This document shows, one piece after another, positions 30,551 to 42,301 of a DNA stretch of 64,000 bases; the first letter of the stretch is position 1; each line of letters starts with the position of its first letter. Under the pieces are notes generated by a model. That model saw nothing but the letters and a program-made list of their open reading frames with translations. It searched no databases and had not been told where the DNA came from. The stretch comes from Rhodocollybia butyracea (Eukaryota; Basidiomycota; Agaricomycetes; Agaricales; Omphalotaceae), in assembly GCA_015501585.1 (NCBI GenBank), contig JADNRY010000138.1, forward strand, positions 1 to 64,000, written 5' to 3'. The position numbers were made by a program, and so were the translations under genes.

Positions 30551-32533
30551 ATTGAAAATAAGGAACCATCAAGAAAGCGCAAGCATACTGCAAAGCAAGC
30601 TGACTTGGGTAAGTTCTTTAAAACATTTTTCTTATGACACTGAAGTGTCCACTAGACAGCTTGGAGAAGGATAAATTGCTTGAGAAGCTTCAGCAACAGG
30701 TTAAGCAGCTGGAAAAACAGACTCAGTCACAGAAAAAAACTCTCAAAAACTCTCAAGGTATGGCATAGTGATTCTGTTTTTTTTAAAAGTTTATGGGTAC
30801 TTTCAGAAAAGGAAAAGCAGTATGAACAGAAGAAGGCAAAACTTGATGAAGAGTATGAAGATATATTTGGATGTCCAGCGCCCGAAAGTGAAGACAACTA
30901 CGAGCCAGAAAACAACAAACCATCTGGCAACAGCGATGAAGAAATGGAATCTGCAGGGTTCGGCACACCACATTTCCCTAGTTTGGTATGCTTTTCTTCT
31001 TTATTCTATGCATTATAGATGATATATGTAGTTTGGATAGGTGCGTATTGTTACTACTATCACCCAGTCTCCAACACACCCAGTACCACGCAAAAAGTTG
31101 TACCAAGACACCCACCACAAAGATGGCTTTGAATTTCACGGGCCCACTCCCAACTCTGTCTTGCGCACAACCTCAAGTTGAAGCCACTGTTGCTGCTTAT
31201 TCAAAACCTTCCCAGTCAAACAGCTCACCTAGACCAAACAAACACAGCGGTGACAGCGAGCCCGGAACACCACCACCAAAAGTGCGGCTGGACACAGATG
31301 GCAAGGCGCTAGCACACTACTTGGGGATCACAAAGAAAATACTGGCTTCTAGTCTTTGCGGTTATGAATCTCTCATTAGTCATGGTAACATGTTTCCATC
31401 TAGTGACATTCAGATAGGGTGGGCAAACGAGATTTGGGAGATGTATTGTGGGAATTATATCCCAGAAGGCGAGCGACCTATTGAGCTAACAGAGGAGATG
31501 TCAACGATGGTATGTAACTGGCGCTTCATGAATATCATCCTGACCATTCCATTACTGATGTTCCACAGAGGAACATGTGTGTGGGCTGCTTCTCGGACTT
31601 GTATTGAGCCTTTGATTCAACCACTGTTCAAATTCAAAACGGGAACTGGAAGAAATACTCTAAAGTACAACAAGGAGCTCTACCTTATGTTGAGCACTGA
31701 CTTTGGCTGGTATTACAAGGTAGGTTTTTCTGAATCCCAATGAAAGCTTAGTACCACCTGCTAACTGTTAACCTTCGTTGCAGAATCCCGTTGCTAGGAC
31801 AAGGTATATGCAACACCTGATAATTCTCCAAAGCATCTGCGTAGCTCTTTTCTATGGAGCTCAAGCATATGGTAAACATAAACACTTAAGCTTCAATCTG
31901 ATACCTGTTGAAGAATGGCCTTCATATTTACCTTGGTAAGCAAATCCTTTTTATCTGTTAATTCTCTTGTTTCACCTTGGTTTTAAGATTGAACACTGCT
32001 TAACTCAGTGGAAAGACGGGTATTATACCTCCACCAAGCTCGATGAAAACATCAGCAAACCAGTGTACATGCAACATCTTACCAGAATCGGCAAATGGAT
32101 CAGTTTGGACAAGACCGTAACTGAAACAATTCGCCATCAGTGGTTCATTCTCGCGAAGTATGTACATTGATATTTTCAGTGTGTTTTCACCTATTAATTC
32201 TATTCTAGTCAGCAATTAGGGACTTCGGCAAGGAAAGATGCTGAGACCAAGATGTCAAACAAGGACCGTGTGCAGGCCATTGCCGAGCTTGAACTCAACA
32301 CTTTGGATGCTGAACACAAGGACAGAGAGCTTGGCGATACAGTGGGTACTATGTATAACACTAAAAATTAACTCAAGCTTCCTCCGAAACAGGGAAATAT
32401 ATCCAACGACTTGGAAGGTGAGGATCACATGGAGAATGAGGGGGAGATGGATGTGGGTAATGGTGGGATGAGTAACAAGCACAGCCGTCCAGTAAGTGCT
32501 TCTGTGGTAGAACCCAAAAAGAAGAAGCCATAG
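30551..32533 (+). CDS. Coiled-coil protein with DUF6532-like domain
   Basis: Spliced gene with GT-AG borders. Early exons give a basic EPSRKRKHTAKQAD, then a coiled coil (KDKLLEKLQQQVKQLEKQ) and an acidic stretch (YEDIFGCPAPESEDNYEPE). After further introns comes a globular part: KALAHYLGITKKILASSLCG, GWANEIWEMYCGNYIPEGE, RGTCVWAASRTCIEPLIQP and MQHLIILQSICVALFYGAQAY. This order of motifs fits the DUF6532 family of agaricomycete proteins, function unknown. The end is acidic then basic (VVEPKKKKP, stop at 32531-32533). The first exon was not resolved, so the start is approximate. The gene is divergent from the Plavaka transposase and may share a promoter region with it (about 30460-30550). Confidence 0.55.
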
Positions 32534-32789
32534 TTTGTTTATACGTATGCAACTACTGCACCAAATGTCACTTATTCTATTATATTTTGTGTTCCCTACC
32601 GACGACCATACACGGATTGTTAGCAGCAGTATTTAATGACATAAATACTACAATCCTATACTATAGTAGTTTGTACTAATACAATATCAGTACTTATTGC
32701 TACTGTACTGATCCTGTACATGACAGAGGCTTATATGTAGTGTACAAGGTGTACTGGATCCCTAGTGAAGGTATACAGGCTGTACAGAG

Positions 32790-33020
32790 CTATACAGTAT
32801 CATATACCTGATGTGTCTCACTGAGACCCCCAACAGGCATGCACTGGTAAAGCACATTGAGATGCGTCACCACTACATGAGAGAGAAAGTGGCAAGCGGC
32901 AAGGTGACAGTGACAAGGATTAGGTCTGGAGAGAATGTGACAGACATATTCACAAAGGCATTGAATGGGCCGACTCATGCAAAACTTGTTGCACTTCTTG
33001 GGATGTATCATACGGAGTAG
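32790..33020 (+). pseudogene. Copia-4 fragment: end of RNase H
   Basis: The 3' end of a copia pol: ALVKHIEMRHHYMREKV and ENVTDIFTKALNGPTHAKLV, which are the last RNase H blocks. Everything upstream is missing. A run of seven G (33020-33026) and an LTR follow, so it is a 5'-truncated element. Confidence 0.75.
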
Positions 33021-33026
33021 GGGGGG

Positions 33027-33279
33027 TGTTGGAGATTACTCTGTACATATTGGGACTCATATACACAGCTTTGACCATTTCCTTATCCATATACACCGTG
33101 CTTACTTTATACTATACAGCTGGCATAGAGTGGTGTATATGACTCCCTCAGTTGCTTTCTGAACAACTGAGGTGAGATTGTTTTCGTATATTCAGTTTAT
33201 CTATTTACTAACTTACTTACAGTTGATCTTACCTTAACAGGTATATAATAGAGTTGCTTTCTGAACAACTGAGTTAACA
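33027..33279 (+). repeat. Copia-4 3' LTR
   Basis: Starts TGTTGGAGATTACTC after the G-run polypurine tract and ends GAGTTAACA. A 23-bp segment with TTGCTTTCTGAACAACTGAG occurs twice inside (near 33150 and 33255). Confidence 0.7.
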
Positions 33280-33937
33280 AAACCACGGAGCAAGCATATG
33301 TATACAGTACTGGCCCCCTGCCCTCGAGTATCTGTGGAAGAGCGCAATCGACCAATCGACACTAGTTGTGCAGTTGGATAGTGCCACAACAGCAGCAATT
33401 TTCAACCAATTTGACCACAGACAATGTTCCGAGGGTTCTAAGGCTTGAGCCAGCTTTGAATCGGTCAGCGCGCAGTTCCTGTATCTATACTCAAAAGGAC
33501 AATTTACCTGGAGCACATGTCATGCCAGTTGAACAGTAAGTTTGTTTCCAGAAGCGCAATTGGTGGACACAAAAGAAGTGATGTAATGCCATGGACGCAC
33601 ATCAAAGTTTATGGGCTAGAAATTGAGCCATTGATCATAGGAGAAACTGAAGAGCGCCAAAACAAACCACCTTTTCGCCACAAGCGTGTCTGCCAACAAG
33701 ACCCAAGCAGAATCCTCATCGTTATTTCTTTTCTTAGAACTCCTATATAACCTTAGGTGAGATGGGTGAAATCAGCAGGACGCATTAATTTCGTAGCGAC
33801 TATGGAGATGACAGCTACAGAAATATTGAAGTATGTTATGCGCCATACCCTCGCAGTTTTCCAGTACTGAAAGACATATGGAGTGTCCGGGTTGGTGTAA
33901 TTTGAATACTTATTTGCTTTGCTAACAATATAACAGA
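33280..33937. other. Intergenic, no gene seen
   Basis: No recognisable coding sequence. The last eight bases are the target duplication of the MITE that follows. Confidence 0.35.
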
Positions 33938-34562
33938 TAGAGATGTCCATGAGTCCAAGTCTCAACAAGTACTCGCAGGTAAGATCCGTGGGAAAACTCG
34001 CAAGTATGTGACTCGCGGATCCCAAGACCCGTTTCCCACGGGCCACCAACAGGTCATAAGTCAAGGTTTCTGAGACTTTTCAAGTACTTGCAAGTACTTG
34101 TGACTTGTGTAAGGCATAGTATACATATATTTCCAGTACAACTTGAGTAATAATTACAACTTACATTGGTGAATAATATCATACTTACTACTATATAAGT
34201 TATTGAGTGCTGGCTAGCTCACGGCGTTTAGGCGCTAATTTAAGCGCCTAAACGCCGTGAGCTGTCTACAACTCAAAACTTAGATGTGAGTACATATTTA
34301 CTTCATAACATAGTATGAAATTGTTGAGTACAGGGTTTTGTTAGCATTATATACTGTACAATCAATGTAAGCAAGTAAGTAATGGTAAATACTTCTGAAT
34401 ATTAGCTGTATCTACTCATTTAGTAAATAAATCACAAGTACCTGCAAGACTTGCAGGTAATACTTGCGAGTCAGTGACCCGTTTCCCACGAGTCAGCCAC
34501 GGGTCACAAGTCAAGCCTTTTAGGCCACAAGTACTTGCGCTCCGGACTCGTGGACATCTCTA
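33938..34562. mobile_element. hAT-type MITE (625 bp)
   Basis: Terminal inverted repeats TAGAGATGTCCA / TGGACATCTCTA, extended by imperfect repeats (GAGTCC..., ACCCGTTTCCCACG). A perfect 8-bp duplication ATAACAGA lies at 33930-33937 and 34563-34570. The 8-bp duplication and the TAGAGATG terminus are hAT features. No coding capacity, so non-autonomous. Confidence 0.88.
34216..34263. repeat. Perfect 21-bp-arm hairpin inside the MITE
   Basis: AGCTCACGGCGTTTAGGCGCT, six-base loop AATTTA, then its exact complement. It could be a small insertion or a structural part of the MITE. Confidence 0.85.
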
Positions 34563-34570
34563 ATAACAGA

Positions 34571-35633
34571 CGGCTATCCATTTGAATTCTTGCCGTTGAC
34601 GATATTCTTCAGCTTGAATGGCATCAGGTTAGTGACATTTTGAAAGAGGAGAGTTCCCAAATACATATCAATTTGCGCAGGTTGTGGTGGATCATGCTTT
34701 AATATTTGGAAATGAATGTACGTTCTTTCACCGACGATGTCCTATTCTTCGTCAATCCACCAAGGATAGCCTCACCATATACGGGGCAACTCTATGATGA
34801 TTGACGGGTAGTTTTGTCGGCCCGAAACATGTGATATTTGGGAAACAGCTTCCAAATATCACGTGAAACATTACAAATAATTTGAAATAAACGAACGCAA
34901 ATTTCCCTCCCTCTTGAAGTCTCTCAAGTTGTTTGTGCCTCATAAACAGCAATATTTTCTAATTTTGTCAATACCGATAGCAATTTCTATCATGCTCTTT
35001 ACCCCACAGAGATACCACTGACTGACTGGATTTGCTTTGGTTCTATGAAGACGTGCTTGGTTCATGTTCTTTCAACAGACTCTTTCGCACCTGACCATAG
35101 AAATAGGCTATCAAAGGAATATCTATATTCTGAATCTTTACCTGCCCTTACAATTATGACCAAACAAGTCTGCCATTTCATGGTTTGTCCCATGGGACTC
35201 CTGTCGGGAACTTGGTCCTATGGTTATTTTGACTGCCGGAGAAGTTAAATTATGGTTATTTCGACTGCCGGAGAAGTTAAATTATGGGATAGCGTAGGAT
35301 CGCTATTTCAATTTTCCAACTTGATTCTCAGTGGTAGTAGTGGTCCTATTTAGGAACTGCTGGGGCCCCAGCCACATGTATCACACCAAATGCATGTAAT
35401 ATTGTCACTGGATCCAAACACGTAGACACATGTTCCTCCTTGAATCGGCAATTGCTCTCGAGGCTCGAACGATCATTGATTAATTCCCGAATTTGAAGGT
35501 GGGGGATGAAATTAGAAGGATGGGAAGAGGCACTTCAAGACGGAGATGTTGCTGAAACGATTTGTATCACTATACAAAATTTGGCAAGGATGATGACAGA
35601 ATGGACTTGAATTAATGGATATTGTGGTCGACA
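34571..35633. other. Intergenic; one 33-bp tandem duplication
   Basis: No gene recognised. At 35220-35285 the unit TGGTTATTTYGACTGCCGG plus AGAAGTTAAATTA occurs twice in tandem. Confidence 0.4.
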
Positions 35634-36370
35634 CATCAGGAAAAGCCATTTTTGCCTAGGTGACCCCAGAGTGGCCTAAAGCAAACTAGGTGACCTATGA
35701 ATCCTATGGCATCCTAGGAATTTGGGCTCGTCCCTTGCCAGTCAAGGCTCTTGAGGATTCCCTAGGCAAGCCTAGGTTTGCCCAGGTTTGCCCAGGTGCT
35801 CCTGGGGAACACCTGGGGAACACCTGGGCAAACCTGGGAAAACCTAGGCTTGCCCTGGGTTTGCCTAGGATACCCTAGGGAGTCCTCAAGAGCCTTGACT
35901 GGCAAGGGACGAGCCCAAATTCCTAGGATGCCATAGGATTCATCAGGAAAAGCCGTTTTTGCCTAGGTGACCCCAGAGTGGCCTAAAGCAAACTAGGTGA
36001 CCTATGAATCCTATGGCATCCTAGGAATTTGGGCTCGTCCCTTGCCAGTCAAGGCTCTTGAGGATTCCCTAGGCAAGCCTAGGTTTGCCCAGGCTTGCCC
36101 AGGTGCTCCTGGGGAACACCTGGGAAACACCTGGGCAAACCTGGGCAAACCTAGGCTTGCCTAGGATACCCTAGGGAATCCTCAAGAGCCTTGACTGGCA
36201 AGGGATGAGCCCAAATTCCTAGGATGCCATAGGATTCATAGGTCGCCTAGTTTGCTTTAGGCCACTCTGGGGTCACCTAGGCAAAAACGGCTTTTCCTGA
36301 TGTTCATAGGTCACCTAGTTTGCTTTAGGCCACTCTGGGGTCACCTAGGCAAAAACAGCTTTTCCTGATG
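35634..36370. mobile_element. CATCAGG foldback element, host copy with a nested second copy
   Basis: Ends CATCAGGAAAAG / CTTTTCCTGATG, flanked by CA at 35632-35633 and 36371-36372. Removing the nested copy (35941-36302) and one TT gives a 373-bp element, the same length as the copy at 60106-60478. The interior is a long palindrome rich in CCTAGG and CCCAGG. No coding capacity. Confidence 0.85.
35941..36302. mobile_element. CATCAGG foldback element nested in its own kind
   Basis: A 362-bp copy with the same ends. It is flanked by TT at 35939-35940 and 36303-36304, interrupting GGATTCATAGG of the host copy. Confidence 0.82.
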
Positions 36371-36372
36371 CA

Positions 36373-37415
36373 GGTAGGCCTACAATGATTTCTTCGTACT
36401 TCACTGATGATGTTAGTTTAGTTTCAACACACTTGTTGTGCTGATATCATTGCCATGGACATAAGCATATTTACGCACTGGTGTGGCTATCACGTTCTGA
36501 TATTAGTGTGAGTATGTGAGTATACAATATTAGAGTGTGAGTGCTTCATATGGTTTTTTTGCAGCTACATGTACCCTTCACTAAACAAGTGAAGCCCTAA
36601 ATCCATCTAGGTCCGTCGACGGGAAAGCTTTCTATAATGGTTTGCCATTTCCTCTTGCTTGCTCAATGTTGACCCTCTCTGAAATCATTCTGGGATAGCG
36701 GAGGGGCGTATGTCAATAATCAGCGTAAGCATTTCCAATAATGCAATAGTTTTTCTGGCATCCAAGTCAAATATGCACTAGTTGAAGAGTAGGCTAGGAT
36801 ATTGTTGGGGATGGTCATCCAAAAAGTGTTCCACGCTTCTGGCACCTCTAGTGTGGCGGTGTGGCGGGCTTCTTGTGCAGGCCTCGATTGTTAGCGGATT
36901 TTCTCATTGAAAACTTATACTTGTATTCACTTCAATACTGCTACGCCATGTTCACTTACGCTCTATCTTTATCACTTATGTTTTACTGTATTGGATGCTA
37001 TTTCAGATCTAACGCTTGAGAAAATATGTCTCTTTTTTTTTTTGAGTGTGCTACACCCTGTTAATCGGTTGTAATGCCTTGCATGTACCTTCTATCACCA
37101 CGCCGCCTTGTACCGTCTTGTAATCCACCCCCGTTTCTCCCTCGTGAGTTGTAGGGCTCAAGAGGCGTTGTACTGTCTCACGAGGTGCTAGCCTTTTTGC
37201 TGTCTTATTGGAGAAAAAGTGGGTTTTGTTATTGGATTAGAACAAGCTCATGAACTTAGAGCATAGTAAAGAAAGAGTAATAACAGAAATTGTCCGGCAT
37301 TCACGTTTATTGGAAGTTGGATTGAGTATTAGGGGTCCGGTCTGTCCGGTCCTCTCACATTTCACTTAAACTTTCTCGTTGTGTCTTTTCATCACTGTTC
37401 ATCATCACTACCACT
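36373..37415. other. Intergenic, promoter side of the next gene
   Basis: No gene recognised. A T9-T10 run lies near 37027. Pyrimidine-rich sequence with TCACTTAAAC and CATCACTACCACT precedes the ATG at 37416. Confidence 0.35.
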
Positions 37416-38804
37416 ATGGCCAGCGACATGGTGGCTAACGTTTACATTGTATCCCATGACTTCAAAATAGTATTCCATGAATTCTATGCTGAGAATCTAC
37501 CTTTGACTATCCTTGGCATCCGCGATCGTCTAAAACAAGTGGACTCAAGATGTAGAGGGCTGAACGTCTTGTACAAACCTTCATCGTACTTTTCCATGAA
37601 CAAGTTGGTAAAGGGAGAAGCTAACTCCAAGGACTTTGAGGTCCTAAACTTGTGTGAACTAGCGGTTGACTGCCTCATGGGTATGGTGCTCTTTTTTAGT
37701 TGGGCACCTTACTCAGAATAAGCCGATGGATGAACTGGACGTGATCAGTGTTCAAGCCACCCATCCTTCTCAGTGGGGAGGAACTGACATTTCTGACAAT
37801 TTGATCAAGTTGACCGATGTATTGCTCTTACCAGACGCAGTCAAGATCCATCGCAATAAAATTAAAGCTCCTCATAAAGTCTCACATGAAGTTGAAGATA
37901 CTGAACCCCCAGAGGATGGCAAGGTGCTCAAAATTTTCAGGGAAGAAGAGGATCACTTTCTCCATGTCGCCTCCAAGGTTATGGGACTCTGTCGACTTTA
38001 TATGGCCGAAATTGGTGCACGGGAATTCACTCTCGCCATGTTTATTTTTACCCTCGTCAAAATTTGCCATGTCCATAAAGGCTATGACTTGTAGGTACTT
38101 TGCAATGCTTCGCAATCTTTACATTTCTCAACTGTCTTCAGCCGCTTTGTCAGCAAAGAGTGGCCACACAATGCTCAAGTCCTAGTCAAAGTGGCAGATG
38201 AAGTAGAACCTCGACATTATAATCCCAAGTCTGACGCCTGCCTGTGGAGAGACTTCATACCATTTTGGATGATGGAGATATACTCAAAAGGCTCAAATGA
38301 TTTCACCCGACTTCTCTTGAGTGGAGTGTCGCTGGTAAAGAATTACTCCTACACCCCAGGCTCGTTTGTCCTTCCACTCATTTACGTCGACATGTCGTTT
38401 GTGGCTACGATCATGTTCATGTTCACTGGAAAAGATGGCAAAGTATGTTTGTTTGCTTTTTCTTGGGCTACTGCTGAAAGTCTTTTTAGGTGTTGTACTC
38501 TCAGGAAAACCTGCATCTCTCAGACCCGGAGCAAGCCATATCTTTTCTGAACATCTTGTATAATCAAACTGATTATCTCCTCTCTAATCACCATGAGCTG
38601 TCGGCCTATGGCCAAAGCTTCTTGGATGCCCAAAGTAAAACTCATACAAGCTGCTCAGTGAGCACCAAGGCGCCCCAGTCTCAGAAGCATGTCAGTGCAA
38701 GTTATCCTGGTGCTGAAGAGCAGGATCCACCAGAAAATGACAAGGGTTTGAGATGGGGCCCATCGCAATTGTCAAAGCCGAGTCAATCATCGGGAAGGAA
38801 ATGA
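37416..38804 (+). CDS. Spliced hypothetical protein, family not recognised
   Basis: Four exons can be joined with consistent frame. MASDMVANVYIVSHDFKIVF... ends with VLNL; a 46-bp intron (GTGAAC...TTTTAG) precedes GHLTQNKPMDELDV. A long exon ends HVHKGYDL at GTAGGT. Another begins after TTCAG with RFVSKEWPHNAQVLVKVADE and ends FTGKDGK at GTATGT. The last starts VLYSQENLHLSDPEQA and ends at TGA 38802-38804. The protein is about 410 residues. It has a hydrophobic stretch (VLPLIYVDMSFVATIMFMF) that could be a membrane or buried helix, and a Ser/Gln/Pro-rich tail. No known domain is recognised, and no transposon ends bracket it. Confidence 0.5.
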
Positions 38805-39933
38805 CAGGGACCCCAGCTATCTGAGCCTGGCATGAAAAAAATTAACAGATGACACTGAAGTAATGCCTGTGGATGGGGCGATAGGCTCTGGATTTTCTTT
38901 ACCATAGTACAGCTATTTTGTATCATCTCGCTGGAACTTGGCTGTTCTAACATCTTGGTCGCTTGAATATACACATTAGATGACACACATCATTCATCTT
39001 CATCACTCATTGTTGCCCAGAAAGTTTGATACGAGGCTGTGACTGTTGTGGTGTTGGTACTGCATCAAAATAATGATGAGAGTTCTGCATGGGTCTTGTT
39101 GGTGGACACGGTCGTGGTGAAAAGGTGATTCATTTTGGTGTTTCTTCAGTTTCTCCTTACTTTGGTTGTGATGTGTTCTCACTTAGATTTTAAAGCTGTG
39201 GAATGACAGTTATCTAGCCCAAAATTTCGATGCGCATCCATTGCAGCTACCTTTACTGCAGATGACAGTGTCCTGCCAGCTCAGTCGGAGACGTGTCATG
39301 GAGATAGTACTGCAACTAACGGATCCAATTGTCGGCAGGAAACAGTCACCTTGTAGGGTGGTGCTAGTACCTAGGTATCCATTAACATGTGTGCATCTGT
39401 CCGTGTTGAGAGATCTCGCCTATGATTTGAGACGTTATAAGTTAGAGTACTGAAAGTCGTGGGAGTCAATACACTATAAGCCAGCTGGTTCCCATATCTA
39501 GGTGTGTTAATACCTGAGCTATAGCTTGTGGTAGGCTATGGGACTGGCAAGTTACTCAAGAACCGTGGTGCGGAATTTCGGGTCGTTTTGGGTGTCTGGA
39601 CCAAAATGGGACTTTGAACAAACAGACATGAAGGCTTATTGAAATGTACAGGGGCTCCATTAGCATGGAAGTTTGTAGCCTGCTGCTGAGCAACTGGAGA
39701 CTCGGTGGACGAAAGGTAGGCTAACAACTATACGCAGCAGAATGAGTAGACTCTGAGTGCTGAGGGACCAAGTAGCCTGGGTGAAAGCAGGCCTGAGGAT
39801 GCTAAATTTGATCATGAAAGCCGTGGCATGGTCGACCGCCAATGAGAGTTATTTTCGTCTGCAAGCTGGTGAGAGAAAAAGTTGACACTTTTTTTGAAGA
39901 CAGTGAGCCACGGAGGATGGTACACGAGGAATT
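38805..39933. other. Intergenic, no gene seen
   Basis: Mixed composition with short frames only. No terminal repeats or RNA genes recognised. Confidence 0.35.
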
Positions 39934-41324
39934 ATGGGCAGGCCTTCTCACGTGCAGGTTTCATCTCTCTTCCCCGCTGTTAGTAGTGTAGCAATGGCTG
40001 GTACGTTTTCAGCTTCTCTTCTTACCTTTTGCTCATATTCTTTACTAGTAATCGATTCAGACAAAGAAAAAATTCCGCCTCTGTCACTGCGAACCTCCCA
40101 TGCTCTTGCTTATGCCAAAAGAGAGCTCCGAATGGCGTTGTTCAGTAAAGATGCAGAAGGTATGATTATCTATCACTTACATCGATTCTACTGATTTCAA
40201 GGCAGATTTATTGGCGGTCAATGCCGAGCTTAAAGCAGTCGAAGATTTGTACGCCACCACCACTGAGCGCTTTGAAAGTCAGCTGGCAATCCCCAAGAGA
40301 ATTTAAGTAAGTGAAAAACTGTCTTCGGTTGACCAGTTAACAACCGTGCCATTAGGAAAACTGTCGACGACTCCTATAGGCTCCCCTCCCTCACGAAAGG
40401 TCAAAACTTGCAAACCGACGGTTTATCCACCCCCATTGTCTTCTGTTATCCTGAAGGCAACCGCGGCAAAGTCTGTTGACTCTCCTAGGTTGGACCTTTC
40501 AAGCCCAGTTGATACAGATTCTCGCTCCACTCCTTCTAAACCAGCGACTCGGCGCAAAGCTGTACCCGAAATTCTGGCCTCCAGTGATACAACTAGTGTC
40601 GCCTCCAGCGCTGCTTCTACCCCGAATTCCTTTACTTATGTCCCTGGGGGCATCTATCAAGCTTTTGGGGCGGGGAATAATAAAACATTCCGACTCATTG
40701 ATGATTTTCAGGCGCCTGTGATTCAACCTGTGAATGTTATGTCAGTGGATGGAGATAAACTCTACGTAGTCTACTGGGGTCACAATGATATGGACTTGAT
40801 TACTTCCAACTGGCATGGCATAGCTGGCGCTAAAAATGCTACGCATGGTTTGACCAATGCCATCCACCGGCGTTTTCTTGGACCAAAATTGGGAGCAGCT
40901 GCATACAAGGAATGTTGTACAACAGGCATTCTTGCCGCACTGAAGGACAAGATGGCAAACAAGCATTTTATTGTGGTCAAGGGTGAGAACCCTGGCGTTT
41001 ACGTTCGCCAGTAAGCAACCGTTTCTTGTTTGTCTTATTCTATTACATTCTGAGTTTGTTGGCAGAACGGTTGTAAGCAAAGGTCTGAAGTGGCATGGCG
41101 GTGAAATCATCTGTCTTATTGGGAACGCGAAAGATGCCCAGGATCTCTTCAAGCATCTGGAGAGGGAGCCCATGACTGTTTCACTTCCGCAGGATCTTCA
41201 TTGGGGAATCGCTCGAGATCTAAATACCTCATTCTGCATGTATCTACAAACGACAAAATTTTGTACCAGTCTAAGCATAAATCAATATGCTCACTTGCTT
41301 GTTCTGACTGCAAACGTTCATTAG
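39934..41324 (+). CDS. Spliced hypothetical protein, possibly RNase H1-N/viroplasmin-like
   Basis: Short 5' exons start MGRPSHVQVSSLF. After GTACGT...CTAG comes SDKEKIPPLSLRTSHALAYA; then DLLAVNAELKAVEDLYATTT, where my frame meets TAA at a possible GTAAGT donor (about 40306). The main exon (about 40358-41011) has a Ser/Pro-rich part, then KLYVVYWGHNDMDLITSNW and HFIVVKGENPGVYVRQ. After a 55-bp intron, KGLKWHGGEIICLIGNAKDA and a short end follow. The YVV-G-x-GVY pattern recalls the small RNase H1 N-terminal/viroplasmin domain, possibly twice, but this is weak. The true start and the join of exons 3 and 4 are uncertain. Confidence 0.4.
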
Positions 41325-42301
41325 TTCAACATAGAATCCATTTACAGTGACCTTGGAGTCCTTGAGCCAAAACATCAATTATGCCTTGCAGCTTTTGTCA
41401 CGCCCAATATTGAGCTGAACTAGGTGTTTGAGAACTTCTTTAAGATACTTTAGAACATTTTTATATACTCACAATATATCCAAACAGAGGGCAGGATGTT
41501 ACACAAAAAGATTGAGAAAATGGTATTATTTCCCACGTTTTGGAGTCCTTGAGCCACGCCAAATGTGATGCATCAAAGTATATGGCTGAATCAATTTTGC
41601 TTAACCAAAGCACAAGGGGCTCCCTTGCTCATTGGAAAGTATCTCAATATCAACTGTTAGTGAATATTCAAATTTTCAGCAACTTTATTTTTCCCTAAAG
41701 CCTCAGAATCATGTTCCGGATGAGAAATATATGTTTTTGTCCAAAAATATGCAGAAAAACATCAAAGTTTTATCCACATCTCTGCAACAATGTGAGATAT
41801 CACCTTATAAATTTTTGAGAAAATGTATCATATGTATACATTGGTTTTTAGATACTTAGTTCACCCAGAAGAGTCCAATGGAAAAAATTTTACGGTTAGT
41901 GTCTCAAGGACTCCAAGAACACTGTATTTGAGTTCAAAAATAAAGCCTGGGCTCATTGATGCACTTGCCTGCACCTTCTTCAATGTAATCACTGTGGCGA
42001 TGATAAGGACAATACCAGTTGGCCTCTTTGTCTCTGGTCTTCTCGACAAATGCCGCAATGCATTCATTCTGGCCCGTTCAGACAATTATGTTACAGTTTC
42101 TATAAGAAACGGTGCTTGAGAGGGACAGATCAAAATGATCATCGTGGTTGAATAAGCTGCAGCAGCTCCGGCCCGGAACCTTCGCTAAACCAAACAGGGG
42201 TGCTTCATTGGTTTCTAACTTACTTGCGGGTGTAGGCCATCGCACTGAGCATGTGGAAGGTATGAGTCCTGTGAGCTGCTTGCCATGAAGAGTATATTTT
42301 G
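41325..42301. other. Intergenic with dispersed GGAGTCCTTGAG repeats
   Basis: TTGGAGTCCTTGAGCCA occurs near 41353 and 41539, and its inverse TCAAGGACTCCAA near 41905. This is possibly an old inverted-repeat element of about 560 bp. No coding sequence is supported. Confidence 0.4.

Noticed and set aside
35634..36370. Helitron reading of the CATCAGG family (A|TC...CTGA|T fits TC...CTRR between A and T)
   Set aside because: Perfect terminal inverted repeats and 2-bp target duplications, proven by coding-frame restoration, are not Helitron features.
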